From NCBI GenBank assembly GCA_963838035.1, contig CAWIPM010000001.1:1-64000 (forward strand): a DNA stretch of 64,000 nt, written 5' to 3'. Source of the stretch: CAVVNN01 sp963838035. Lineage in GTDB: Bacteria; Actinomycetota; Thermoleophilia; Solirubrobacterales; 70-9. The position numbers were made by a program, and so were the translations under genes. The notes under the pieces were generated by a model, which worked only from the letters and a program-made list of their open reading frames with translations, had not been told where the DNA came from and made no database searches. Position 1 is the stretch's first letter. Every line of letters begins with the position of its first letter. Shown in pieces: positions 24,197 through 32,185 of the stretch.

Positions 24197-25554
24197 ATGC
24201 CGCGGGGGAGGGACCGAGCGGCGCGGCCCCATTCGACTTCGACGCGATCGTCCTCGGCGGCGGCTCGCCCGGCGAGCATTGCGCCGGTGCCCTCGCCGCA
24301 GGCGGCCTGCGGGTCGCGGTGGTCGAGCGCGAACTTGTAGGTGGCGAGTGCTCCTACTGGGCCTGCATCCCGTCGAAGTCGCTGCTGCGTCCCGGTGAGG
24401 CCGTGGTGGGCGCGCGACAGGCGGCGGCGAGCGCTGAGGTGGACGTCGAAGCGGCACTCGCCTGGCGTGACCTGATGGTCTCCGAATGGACCGACGGGGG
24501 CCAGGAAGAGTGGCTGGCCGACCATGGGATTGCGCTGCTGCGCGGCTCGGGCCGGCTCGCCGGTCCAGGGGCGGTCGAGGTCGACGGCACCCGCCATACT
24601 GCCCGCCACATCATCCTGGCCAACGGCGCCGCTCCGTTCGTCCCGCCGGTCCCGGGACTGCGCGAGCTCGACGGCGTCTGGGGAACGCGCGAGGCGACCA
24701 GCATGAAGGCGGTGCCGCGCCACCTGCTCATCCTCGGCGGCGGCCCGGCCGGGGTCGAGCTCGCCCAAGTCGTCAACCGGCTCGGCGGCTCGGCGACGGT
24801 GATTGACGGCGCGCCTCACCTGCTGGCCCGCGAACCGGAGCCGCTCGGGGAGGCGCTCAGCGAGGAACTCGGCGGCGAAGGAATCGAGACGGTGCTCGGC
24901 GCCACCGTGACTGGCGCGAGTCGCGACGGCGAAGACTACGTGCTGACACTCGACGACGGTCGCGAGCTGCGCGGCGACCGGATCCTCGTCGCGACCGGCC
25001 GGCGCCCGCGGGTCGAGGGCATCGGCCTGGAGACGATCGGGGTCGAGATCGATCCGCACGGCGTCGCCGTCGATGACCATCTCAGCGTCGCCGACGGTGT
25101 CTGGGCGATCGGAGACGTCAACGGCACCTGGCCGCTGACCCATGTCGGCAAGTACGAGGGCGAGGTGGTCGCCTCGAACATCCTCGGCGAGGACAGGCCG
25201 GTCAACTACGATGCGGTGCCGCGGATCACCTACACCGACCCGCAGGCAGGGGCGGTCGGCGCGGGCGAGGCGGCCTTCAGCGGCAGCGCCCAGCTCACCG
25301 AGATCGCCAAGACCGAGACCTACACCCGCGCCTACGCCGAGTCGAAGGGCTTCCTCACCCTGTTATCCGACGGCGAGCGGCTGACCGGCGCCTACGGCCT
25401 CGGGCCGGAGGCGGGGGAGTGGTTGCAACAGGCGACGTTGGCGATTCGCGCACGGGTTCCGATCGACATCCTCACCGACACGATCCAACCCTTCCCGACC
25501 TTCTCCGAGATCTATGTTGGCGCCCTTAGAGCGCTGCGGGAAACGATTCGCTGA
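24193..25554 (+). CDS. FAD-dependent pyridine nucleotide-disulfide oxidoreductase (class I)
   Basis: 453 aa. FAD loop FDAIVLGGGSPGEHCAGALA; redox pair GGECSYWACIPSK (Cys-x4-Cys); NAD(P) loop LLILGGGPAGVELAQVV; second FAD motif GVWAIGDVNGTWPLTHVGKY. The dimerisation domain is complete, but its active-site signature reads TIQPFPTFSE. The HxHPTxxE His that acts as base in lipoamide or mercuric reductases is replaced by Phe, with Gln before it. Electrons may therefore go to quinones or another partner instead of a dithiol. Neighbouring peroxiredoxin-like genes make a thiol partner worth testing. Likely dimeric and cytoplasmic. Confidence 0.87.
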   Translation: MNAAGEGPSGAAPFDFDAIVLGGGSPGEHCAGALAAGGLRVAVVERELVGGECSYWACIPSKSLLRPGEAVVGARQAAASAEVDVEAALAWRDLMVSEWTDGGQEEWLADHGIALLRGSGRLAGPGAVEVDGTRHTARHIILANGAAPFVPPVPGLRELDGVWGTREATSMKAVPRHLLILGGGPAGVELAQVVNRLGGSATVIDGAPHLLAREPEPLGEALSEELGGEGIETVLGATVTGASRDGEDYVLTLDDGRELRGDRILVATGRRPRVEGIGLETIGVEIDPHGVAVDDHLSVADGVWAIGDVNGTWPLTHVGKYEGEVVASNILGEDRPVNYDAVPRITYTDPQAGAVGAGEAAFSGSAQLTEIAKTETYTRAYAESKGFLTLLSDGERLTGAYGLGPEAGEWLQQATLAIRARVPIDILTDTIQPFPTFSEIYVGALRALRETIR

Positions 25555-25572
25555 GGACCAACCCCCGGCTGT

Positions 25573-26193
25573 TCATGGCGAACCTCCACCGTCAGGAATG
25601 TAGGAGGAAGGGACCGACTGAGGGGAGCGCTTGTCCCATCCGTGAAACGGCGAGTAGTCGCCTGAGTCCCATGACTCGCGCAGCCCGGGCTTGCTCAGAT
25701 CCCAGTCGGGGCGGATCTCGCCGTAAACGGTTCGCAGGTCGTGCCAGAGATCTACGAAGGACGGGCGTCCCCAGAACCAGTAGCCGTCGTAGACGCTGTG
25801 GATGACCAGCCCCGGCTTGAGGACGAGGGTGTGGGGGATCATCGGATCGTGCTCGGGGTCGGTGTACTCCTGGATCTCGAGGTCCTTCTGGACGGTCCGC
25901 GCCGGGTCGGAGAGGAAGGGCCACTGGGCACCGACCGAGGCGCGGAACTCCTGGCTTGTGTGATGGGGGTCGGTCGAGATCGTGGCGATCTTCGTGTAGG
26001 ACACCGCGACCTTCGGGTAATTGGCGGCGAGTTCGAGGTGCTGCTGATGCTCCTTCGGGCAATAGTGCCCGCGCGCGAGCGTCAGGATCAGCGGGTCGTC
26101 GCCTTGGATCTCGCTCAACCGTCGGGTACGGTTTTCCTGATCAGGCAACTCGTAGTCGGGAAAGGTGCCGCCGGGGACGATGTCGCTGCGCAT
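25573..26193 (-). CDS. peroxiredoxin-family (AhpC/TSA) protein with intact active-site Cys
   Basis: 206 aa; ATG at 26193 after AGGAG. Sequence: GGTFPDYELPDQENRTRRLS, ILTLARGHYCPKEHQQHLEL with the likely peroxidatic Cys, then FLSDPARTVQKDLEIQEYTD, HTLVLKPGLVIHSVYDGYWF. A longer open frame reaches 27123 but overlaps a plus-strand gene. The fold and Cys suggest reduction of peroxides or related electrophiles with thiols. It is convergent with the flavoprotein gene and divergent from the nitronate-monooxygenase-like gene. Paralogue of the Cys-less protein at 22.54-23.16 kb. Confidence 0.82.
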   Translation of the reverse strand: MRSDIVPGGTFPDYELPDQENRTRRLSEIQGDDPLILTLARGHYCPKEHQQHLELAANYPKVAVSYTKIATISTDPHHTSQEFRASVGAQWPFLSDPARTVQKDLEIQEYTDPEHDPMIPHTLVLKPGLVIHSVYDGYWFWGRPSFVDLWHDLRTVYGEIRPDWDLSKPGLRESWDSGDYSPFHGWDKRSPQSVPSSYIPDGGGSP

Positions 26194-26325
26194 GTTCTGC
26201 TCCTGTCCATGGTCGAGGATCGACGAGACCGTCGGCCGTCGTCCCGTCCAATCGCACCCCGTCCGGGTTGTCCGGCTCCGCTTCGAGCGTAGTCCACGGG
26301 TGCCGGATGCGCCAGGGCGGACGCC

Positions 26326-27288
26326 ATGCCGATGAGTGGACGCACTCCGGTCTGCGAGTTGCTGGGGATCGCACACCCGATCGTCTCGGCGCCGATGGCC
26401 CTCGACCCCCGCCTGCCCGCCGCCGTCTCGAACGCGGGCGGCCTCGGCACCATCGGCCTGTGGTGGGCCGAGGACGCGGGTGCGGTGGTCCGCGAGACGG
26501 CCGCGCTGACCGACCGTGCCTTCGGCGGCAACTTCGCCCTCACCTCCGACCAGCACCACCGAGTCGACCAGGCCCTCGCCGCCGGGCTGCGGATCGTCTC
26601 CTTCATCTTCGGCGATCCCCGGCCCTACGTCGACCAGGTCCACGAGGCGGGCGGCCTGGTCCTGCACACGGTCGGCAGCGCCGAGGAGGCCCGGCGCGCG
26701 GTCGACTCCGGGGTCGACGTCATCGTCGCCCAGGGCTGGGAGGCCGGTGGGCACGTCCGGGGCGGCGTGGCGACGCTCCCTCTGGTGCCGGCGGTGGTTG
26801 ACGCGGTGGCGCCGGTGCCGGTGATCGCGGCCGGTGGGATCGGCGACGCACGGGGGGTCGTGGCCGTGCTCGCCCTCGGCGCCCAGGCCGCCTGGCTGGG
26901 CACCCGGTTCCTCCTCGCCGAGGAGATGCCGCTGCACGAGGACTACCGGCGCCTCCTGATCGAGGCGCCCGAGACCAGGCCTGAGTGGTACGCGAACCTC
27001 TATGAGGTCGGATGGCCGGACACTCCTCACCGCGCCCTCCACAACTCGACAGCCGAGAGATGGGAGGCCGCGGGCCGGCCGCCCCCGGGCAATCGGCCGG
27101 GCGAAGGCGACGTGATCGCCCACCTCGGCACCGGCGAACCCATCGTCCGCTACGCCCCCGCGCCCCCGCTCGTCGGGACGATCGGCGAGGTCGAGGCGAT
27201 GTCGTTGTGGGCCGGACAGAGCGTCGCGCTCGCCAGGCGCTCACAACCTGCGGCGGAGATCGTCGCCGAACTCGTCTCCCGCCTGTGA
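26326..27288 (+). CDS. nitronate monooxygenase / FMN-dependent oxidoreductase family protein
   Basis: 320 aa TIM barrel: CELLGIAHPIVSAPMAL, AAVSNAGGLGTIGLWW, LRIVSFIFGDPRPYVDQVHE, the signature IVAQGWEAGGHVRGG with the catalytic His, AAGGIGDARGVVAVLALGAQ (phosphate-binding loop for FMN) and WLGTRFLLAEEM. It should oxidise alkyl nitronates such as propionate-3-nitronate, or serve as another flavin reductase. Nitro-compound detoxification fits the redox island. An alternative start at 26332 is possible. The next gene begins 13 bases after its stop. Confidence 0.87.
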   Translation: MPMSGRTPVCELLGIAHPIVSAPMALDPRLPAAVSNAGGLGTIGLWWAEDAGAVVRETAALTDRAFGGNFALTSDQHHRVDQALAAGLRIVSFIFGDPRPYVDQVHEAGGLVLHTVGSAEEARRAVDSGVDVIVAQGWEAGGHVRGGVATLPLVPAVVDAVAPVPVIAAGGIGDARGVVAVLALGAQAAWLGTRFLLAEEMPLHEDYRRLLIEAPETRPEWYANLYEVGWPDTPHRALHNSTAERWEAAGRPPPGNRPGEGDVIAHLGTGEPIVRYAPAPPLVGTIGEVEAMSLWAGQSVALARRSQPAAEIVAELVSRL

Positions 27289-27301
27289 AGAGGCCGGGGC
27301 C

Positions 27302-27937
27302 GTGAGCACCGCGATCATCGGCACCGGCGGGATCGGATCGGCGATCGCCCGCCTCCTCGCCTCCGGCGGCGAGAATCTGCGGCTCTCGAGCGCCGACCAG
27401 GAGTCGGCGCGAACCTTGGCCGTGCAGCTCGGCGGGGCCGCGGTCGCCGCCGCCGGAAACGGCGACGCGCTGCGGGGCACCGATGCCGTGATCCTCGCGT
27501 TGCGATTCACCGTGGTGGAGAGCGTCATCGAGGAGATCTCCGACGCCCTAACCGACAAGCTCGTGGTCGTTCCAAGTAACCCGGTCGGGCTCGACGCCCG
27601 AGGCAACATCGCGCGCCTCCTGCCGGAAGGGCAGTCTTCGGGCGAGGTCGTGGCGGGGTGGTTGCCGACAGGGGCACGCCTGGCCATGGCGTTCGGAACC
27701 ATGTCGGCCGATCTGCTCGAGCCGGCCGCCGACCGCTCGCCGGAGCCGGCGGTCCTTTTCTATGCAGCCGACGAAAATCGGGCCGGGGAGGAAGTCGGAC
27801 GGTTGATCCGTACCGGGGGGTTCACTCCTCTCAGGGTCGGCGGGATCGGGCAATCGGATCGGCTCGAGGTTGGCGGCGACCTTCACGATCGCGTGGTCGG
27901 CCCCGCGGAGGCACGGTCATTGGTCGGTGATGGATGA
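27302..27937 (+). CDS. NAD(P)-binding F420-reductase-like protein
   Basis: 211 aa, GTG start. Rossmann loop MSTAIIGTGGIGSAIARLLA, then GTDAVILALRFTVVESVIEE, KLVVVPSNPVG and a C-terminal part SPEPAVLFYAADENRAGEEV, GRLIRTGGFTPLRVGG. Same broad family (COG2085) as the protein at 13.7 kb, though clearly diverged. It probably shares a transcript with the nitronate-monooxygenase-like gene and may supply reduced cofactor or reduce a product; F420 dependence cannot be told from sequence. Confidence 0.8.
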   Translation: MSTAIIGTGGIGSAIARLLASGGENLRLSSADQESARTLAVQLGGAAVAAAGNGDALRGTDAVILALRFTVVESVIEEISDALTDKLVVVPSNPVGLDARGNIARLLPEGQSSGEVVAGWLPTGARLAMAFGTMSADLLEPAADRSPEPAVLFYAADENRAGEEVGRLIRTGGFTPLRVGGIGQSDRLEVGGDLHDRVVGPAEARSLVGDG

Positions 27938-27958
27938 GCATCGTGGATATGAGGGTGA

Positions 27959-28414
27959 TCATTCGTCCTTCCCGCCGGCCGCACCCGACAACCACTGCGG
28001 TGGGGTCCAGTCGCCGTCCGGGTCCGTGGTCTGCCCAACCTCGATCAGATGGCCGTCGGGGTCGCGGATATAGCAGCGGATCTCGTACGCGTGCTGCTTC
28101 GGTGGCGTCAGGAACTCGGCACCGCGGGCGCTCCACTCGGCGTAGACGGCTTCGATGTCCTTGACCCGGATGTTGAGGAAGCTGCTGACACGGTCGGGAT
28201 CGCTGGGTGCCGCCAGGGTGACCGCGGGCTTGTCGTCGGTCGGGCCTCCGCCGACGTTGATGATGATCCAGCTGTTCGACAATGCGACATAGGTCGGCTC
28301 CCCGTCGAAGGCCACCCTGCCACCCAGCACCTCGGTGTAGAAGCGGCGGGAACGCTCGACATCGTCGGAGACGATGAAGTGCGCCAAGACCACCTGCTCG
28401 TCGATGTTGCTCAT
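27959..28414 (-). CDS. VOC/glyoxalase-family protein
   Basis: 151 aa, one VOC module pair: VVLAHFIVSDDVERSRRFYT, EVLGGRVAFDGEPTYVALSN, ITFL-like FLNIRVKDIEAVYAEWSARG and RCYIRDPDGHLIEVGQTTDP. His and Glu positions usual for metal binding are seen (AHFIV, HLIEVG). Members include glyoxalases, fosfomycin/bleomycin resistance proteins and dioxygenases; this one cannot be assigned further. It follows the SDR gene by 27 bases on the minus strand, making a DUF3237-SDR-VOC operon. Confidence 0.82.
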   Translation of the reverse strand: MSNIDEQVVLAHFIVSDDVERSRRFYTEVLGGRVAFDGEPTYVALSNSWIIINVGGGPTDDKPAVTLAAPSDPDRVSSFLNIRVKDIEAVYAEWSARGAEFLTPPKQHAYEIRCYIRDPDGHLIEVGQTTDPDGDWTPPQWLSGAAGGKDE

Positions 28415-28441
28415 GCTGACCTCCGTCGTCGTGGTTGATTG

Positions 28442-29164
28442 TCAGCGTCCCGCGCTCTGGCCGCCGTCGATGTGCAGGATCTCTCCGGTCACGAAGGGTG
28501 CCGACTCGAGATACAGAATTCCCCCGACCACATCCTCGATCTCGCCGACCCGGCCGACGGGGTGCAGTGCACCCAATCCGTCGTAGGAGCTCTTGTCGTG
28601 CTGCGGCGTCTCGATCACCCCGAGCGAGACGGCGTTCACCCGCAGGCCGCGCGATGCGTACTCGACCGCGAGCGACCTGGTGGCGGCGACCAGGCCGCCC
28701 TTGGTGAGAGTTTGAAGCGCCGCGGGCCTGGCGCTTTCCGCGTGTTCCACCAACGTCGTCGAGACGTTGACGATGTGGCCGACGCCCCGCTCGAGCATGT
28801 GCGGGATCGCCGTCGTCGTGACGTTGAAGAAGCCCAGGAGGTTGACGGCGATGACAGCGTTGAAGTCCTCGATGGTGTAGTCCGTGAAGGGCTTGCCGAC
28901 GAAGACGCCGGCGTTGTTGATCAGGGTGTCGATCCGGCCGAAGCGCCTGACCGCCTCGTCGACGATGCGCTCGGCGTTGTCAGGGTCGGCGATGTCGCCT
29001 GGCACGGCCACGATTCCGGGGTCCGAGGATTCGATCGATAGAGCGGTCGCGATCACGTCATATCCGAGTTCGCGGTATGCCGCCGCGATACCGGCGCCGA
29101 TTCCCCGCGAGGCGCCGGTGACGATCGCGACCTTCCCGTTGTCGTGCTCAGGCGGCGGGATCAT
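28442..29164 (-). CDS. short-chain dehydrogenase/reductase lacking the catalytic Tyr
   Basis: 240 aa. Cofactor loop VAIVTGASRGIGAGIAAAY, NNAG in TLINNAGVFVGKPF, Ser in HIVNVSTTLVEHAES. The YxxxK position reads ALQTLTKGGLVAATRSLAVE, so Lys is present but Tyr is Gln. The end ESAPFVTGEILHIDGGQSAG is canonical. I recall an actinobacterial SDR subfamily with TLTKGG or ALTKGG here, so the change may be a subfamily trait and not damage. Start overlaps the DUF3237 gene. Confidence 0.87.
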   Translation of the reverse strand: MIPPPEHDNGKVAIVTGASRGIGAGIAAAYRELGYDVIATALSIESSDPGIVAVPGDIADPDNAERIVDEAVRRFGRIDTLINNAGVFVGKPFTDYTIEDFNAVIAVNLLGFFNVTTTAIPHMLERGVGHIVNVSTTLVEHAESARPAALQTLTKGGLVAATRSLAVEYASRGLRVNAVSLGVIETPQHDKSSYDGLGALHPVGRVGEIEDVVGGILYLESAPFVTGEILHIDGGQSAGR

Positions 29165-29622
29165 TCGATGAGGCAGGACTCGTAGATCGCGCCCGTGGCC
29201 TGACGTACGCCGACGCCGACGAAGACCCCGTTGTTCAGCCAGTCGAGTTCGGGCGCGGCGGTCGCGATCTGCGTTGAGGTGCGGAAGGTGTGCTCGCTGG
29301 CATCGACATCCTCGCCACGCCCGAGACCTGCTAGCACCCCGGCGCTTCCATGGTGGACGTTCCGAGACTGCACGTAGAGCAGATCAGCGCGATCGGTTTG
29401 CAGTGTGTAGCGGAGTGCGGTCCCATTCGCCGGAGGATCCGCCTGTCCGCGCTGGTGCCAGGGAGGAGCTTGCCATTGATCTCGAGTCCGGTTAGCGCTC
29501 CGTCGGTCAGAGGACCGATTCGACGACGGCCTTGCACGGTGTCGCCGAGATCCACCGCTCGGGCGAGGGCCGTCCAGGCGATAGAGCTTGCGCAGGCCAG
29601 GTTCTGGAAGTTCGTTGCTCAC
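29161..29622 (-). pseudogene. DUF3237-family protein with two apparent frameshifts
   Basis: The C-terminal part is a good DUF3237 match: ANGTALRYTLQTDRADLLYV, SRNVHHGSAGVLAGLGRGED, VDASEHTFRTSTQIATAAPE, LDWLNNGVFVGVGVRQ. The middle part (VDLGDTVQGRRRIGPLTDGA, LEINGKLLPGT) lies in another frame between about 29450 and 29555, and the first 15-20 codons (GLRKLYRLD) are in the original frame again. Two compensating single-base changes would restore a protein of about 153 aa. The family is a beta-barrel of unknown function, often beside SDRs. The stop overlaps the SDR start. Confidence 0.6.
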
Positions 29623-29864
29623 GATTGTCTCCTGTCGGGCCTACCACAAACGTGGCTACTTGTCGAGAAAACGGAACAACCCAGCCCTCTGTCCACCGCG
29701 AGGAGCCCACCGCCCCTTCTTCAACGAGCAAGGCATGTATTCCAGGATTGACCAAAGCCCGCCGGCTGCATACCCGCGCGGTTACATGACTTCACTCGCT
29801 CGCACGTTTGATCTCCGCTCGGATCAGCTACTAGGAGAAAAAAGGGCCGGTCAATGTTGCGACG
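29623..29864. other. intergenic spacer without recognised feature
   Basis: Upstream of the minus-strand DUF3237 operon and of the plus-strand gene fragment at 29865. Less GC-rich than the surroundings, so it probably holds the DUF3237 promoter, but no hexamers stand out. Confidence 0.35.
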
Positions 29865-30242
29865 ATGATCCGGGCTGTCATGGATGACGTCGAGCAGATC
29901 GCTCGCTTCGAGGCGCCGAAGTACCTCGCTTGCTATCTCGACATCTTGAAGTTCCATCTCGACCAGATCGGCAAGGCCGAGCTGGCGGCCGAGATGCCCG
30001 ACCTGACGAAGATGTTGGAGTTGGGCGTCTCGCGGGACACCGAACTCGCCCTGATGGGGCTCGGTCTCTCGCGGACGAGCGCCATCGCCCTCTCGGCCGT
30101 TATCGTCGCCGACGACCTCAACCGGGAGCAGGTTGCGGCATGGCTTCTGGAGCACAATGTCGAAGGGCTTGACTTGCCCGTTCTGATCAAGACGGAGATA
30201 GCCGACTTGGTGGACTCGCTTGGTTCGGCAGAGGCCGCATAG
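29865..30242 (+). CDS. C-terminal fragment of a larger protein, possibly a DEAD/DEAH helicase
   Basis: 125 aa, all-helical, with EAPKYLACYLDILKFHLDQI, EMPDLTKMLELGVSRDTELA, LMGLGLSRTSAIALSAVIVA and GLDLPVLIKTEIADLV. The pattern resembles the C-terminal tail of a large DEAD/DEAH helicase found on actinobacterial mobile elements; I state this from memory with low certainty. The coding pattern continues a few codons upstream of the ATG, to a stop, so the protein looks truncated at its 5' end. It lies immediately before att-like site 2, as the truncated LuxR gene lies beside site 1. Confidence 0.4.
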   Translation: MIRAVMDDVEQIARFEAPKYLACYLDILKFHLDQIGKAELAAEMPDLTKMLELGVSRDTELALMGLGLSRTSAIALSAVIVADDLNREQVAAWLLEHNVEGLDLPVLIKTEIADLVDSLGSAEAA

Positions 30243-30273
30243 GTCGCCGAACTGCCCGGGCTCGGCCAGGAGC

Positions 30274-30396
30274 GGGTACTAAGTGGGTACTAAGTTGAGC
30301 AAAACTCGGTCCAACTCGGACCCACCCAGGCCGCTTGAACAAGCCAAAAACCAGCCTGGTCAACCAGCTCCAGAGAACTCATAACCCGAAGGTCGC
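30274..30396. repeat. att-like site 2 (integrase arms plus tRNA-Met core)
   Basis: Tandem GGGTACTAAGT copies (30274-30284, 30285-30295), then TGAGC (30296-30300), the palindrome ACCAGCCTGGT (30350-30360) and the core CTCATAACCCGAAGGTCGC (30378-30396). The core is 19 bases identical to the tRNA-Met anticodon-arm sequence found complete at 36.75 and 40.73 kb. To the right of the core the T-arm sequence is absent, so this junction looks attP-like, not like attR. Confidence 0.8.
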
Positions 30397-30407
30397 TCCC
30401 TATGGAG

Positions 30408-30433
30408 AAAGGCCCGGAAATTCGGGCCTTTTT
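30408..30433 (+). terminator. intrinsic terminator
   Basis: AAAGGCCCG (30408-30416) pairs with CGGGCCTTT (30423-30431) around a 6-nt loop, followed by T residues (five in all). A strong bidirectional-looking stem just right of att-like site 2; the IS66 element appears to have inserted at its T tract. Confidence 0.85.
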
Positions 30434-31938
30434 GAAGCGTTCAGCCCACCGGTCCCTGCTCACTCGCTCAGATCAGCGAGGGGGCGGGACTCGCGCGGGA
30501 AGAGGCGGTGATCGCCTCGACCAGGAAGCCGAAGAGTGATCGGCCCTGCAATCGGCAGGTCTGGGAAACCGAGAGCATCCGCTCGGCGAAGCGCTCTCCC
30601 GCCTCCGACCGGCTGCCGAGGGAGACCTTGCGGTAGATCACCGCTCCCCGCAGGCCGCGCTCGGCGCGGTTGTTGGTCGGCTCCACTCCCTCAATCTCGG
30701 CGAGGTCCAAAGCGCCGGCCAGAGCTTCAGGAGGTTGCGGGCAAAGGTTCGGAAGTGACGGTTGCGCCGCTCTTGCGGTGGGGCTCGAGCGCGCCCGCGA
30801 TGGCGCTTGGCGGATGCAACCTCGCGGCAGAGGCGATCGCGATCGCCGTGGATGGAGTTTTCCCAGGCACCGAACAGTTCACGGCAACTCTCAAGCCCCG
30901 CCTCCCCGAAGCGGCCCTGGTCTGCGAGGCCTTCGGAGTGACGGCGGAAGTCGCGCAGAAGGTGGGCCCAGCAGACCTGGCGGCGGGCCGGGTCAGAGAG
31001 CCATAGGCCCACCAGCGATCCGAGGAGACGATGCCGGCGAGCTCTCGCCGATCAGCTCGGCAAGCTCGCGCTCGTGGCGGTCGGCGGCGATGTGAAGGCG
31101 GCGAGGCTGTCGGTGAGCGCGCCCCACAGGGTGCGCTTCTGCCCGGCGTTGCGCCAACCGGTCTCATCTACGCAGAGGACCGGCGCGTCCTTGACCGCCT
31201 CGCGCAGCTCGGCGTAGGGCGCGGGCGAGGGCGCCGGAGGCTCGCTGGCAGATCGCGTCCACCGAGCCAACCGAGACCTCGCAGCCAAACAGCTCTCCGC
31301 AGAGCTCAGAGGCGTCGCGGCGGGAGACCCGGTTGCGCACCGACAACAAAGCGATGGCCGCCTGCAGGCGGGGGCCGAAGGCACTCGCCCCGATCCCCTC
31401 GGGCAACTGCGCCCGGGTTGCTCTTCCCGCAGCCCGGGCAGCACAGGGAGTGGCCCCGGTGCTCGGTGACCATCGACCGCAATCGGCGGCAGCTCTGTGA
31501 CCTGGTGCGGTGGGGCGACCCGACGAGGTCGTGCTCGCCCCGATTGAGGCCCTTCCCGCAACCTGAGCAACGCTCGGGCCAATGATCGACAACTTCATCC
31601 AGCTCCGAGGTGGCCACGAGCTTGCGAGTCGTGCCCTCGTGACCGGGCTGTCCACCCTGCTTGCGTGTGCTCGGTCCGCGCTGGGGTTGAGGTCTTCCCG
31701 GCGGGTCGGCCGACGGTGGACGCGAGGAGTTCTGGGAGTTCTCGCGCAGCTTCTCCTCGAGCCGTTCGATCCGCGCCTCCAGACGAGTTGCCTGGCGCTC
31801 ATAGCGCGCCGTCAGCTCGACCAAGAACTCCACGCAAGCCTCGCGGCCGGCGTCATAGACCGCTTCGGCCTCGGCGCGCTCCACGCCTGAGGATTCGCCG
31901 GACGGCGGTTATGTCCCCCTACCGGGCTGAACGCTTAC
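30434..31938 (-). mobile_element. IS66-family insertion sequence (single-gene, ISBst12-like), about 1.5 kb
   Basis: Left end GAAGCGTTCAGCCC (from 30434) and right end complement GTAAGCGTTCAGCCC (ending at 31938) are inverted repeats of the IS66 type; the left copy lacks one T. CCTTTTT flanks both ends (30427-30433 and 31939-31945), a likely target duplication close to the 8 bp usual for this family. Only a tnpC-like transposase is inside; tnpA and tnpB are absent, as in the ISBst12 subgroup. Confidence 0.75.
30468..31884 (-). pseudogene. tnpC: IS66-family transposase, multiple frameshifts
   Basis: N-terminal coiled coil (VELTARYERQATRLEARIER, LEEKLRENSQNSSRPPSADP), then the zinc-finger region (CSGCGKGLNRGEH), the first catalytic Asp (PVLCVDETGWRNAG), the second (IVSSDRWWAYG), WAHLLRDFRRHSEGLADQGR, the Glu block (EPTNNRAERGLRGAVIYRKV) and the terminal helix (RLQGRSLFGFLVEAITA). 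Together this is a complete IS66 transposase, but the pieces lie in three frames and need about five or six single-base changes. DDE residues are all present in the joined reading. No tnpB partner is seen. Confidence 0.8.
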
Positions 31939-32002
31939 CCTTTTTCTTTGGGCTCAATCCGATCAGCGCTCTCCCCGTCGTCTCAATAGCGTCTTATTCG
32001 CT

Positions 32003-32185
32003 GTGCGGGAAGCGCCAATGCTCGGCCGTGGCGAGGGGACCCGGACCCGCGAGCGCGAGTTCCTGCTCGGGCCCGACCAGTTCAAGCGCCTGCGCACCGG
32101 CGAGGCGATCGTCATCAACCCCAAGGCCAAGCGCCCGGCCGAGATCGTCAGCGTCTGGCCGCCGCGGGCGGCCTGGGGGAGGGCT
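32003..32185 (+). pseudogene. C-terminal fragment of a TraG/VirD4-like coupling protein (tentative)
   Basis: The frame reads REREFLLGPDQFKRLRTGEA then IVINPKAKRPAEIVSVWPP, resembling the extreme C-terminus of TraM-recognition/TraG-type coupling ATPases on actinobacterial elements (DPDQ...GEA...R pattern). The body of the protein is missing; the IS66 right end lies 65 bases to the left. A GC-rich, unassigned stretch (32190-32378) separates it from the excisionase remnant. Confidence 0.4.

Noticed and set aside
24070..25143. 357-aa minus-strand ORF
   Set aside because: Antisense shadow of the flavoprotein gene, with no motif or ribosome site.
25573..27123. 516-aa minus-strand ORF covering the peroxiredoxin
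   Set aside because: Only the last 206 codons match the family and have a ribosome site at 26193; the rest is antisense to the nitronate-monooxygenase-like gene and is Arg/Gly-rich.
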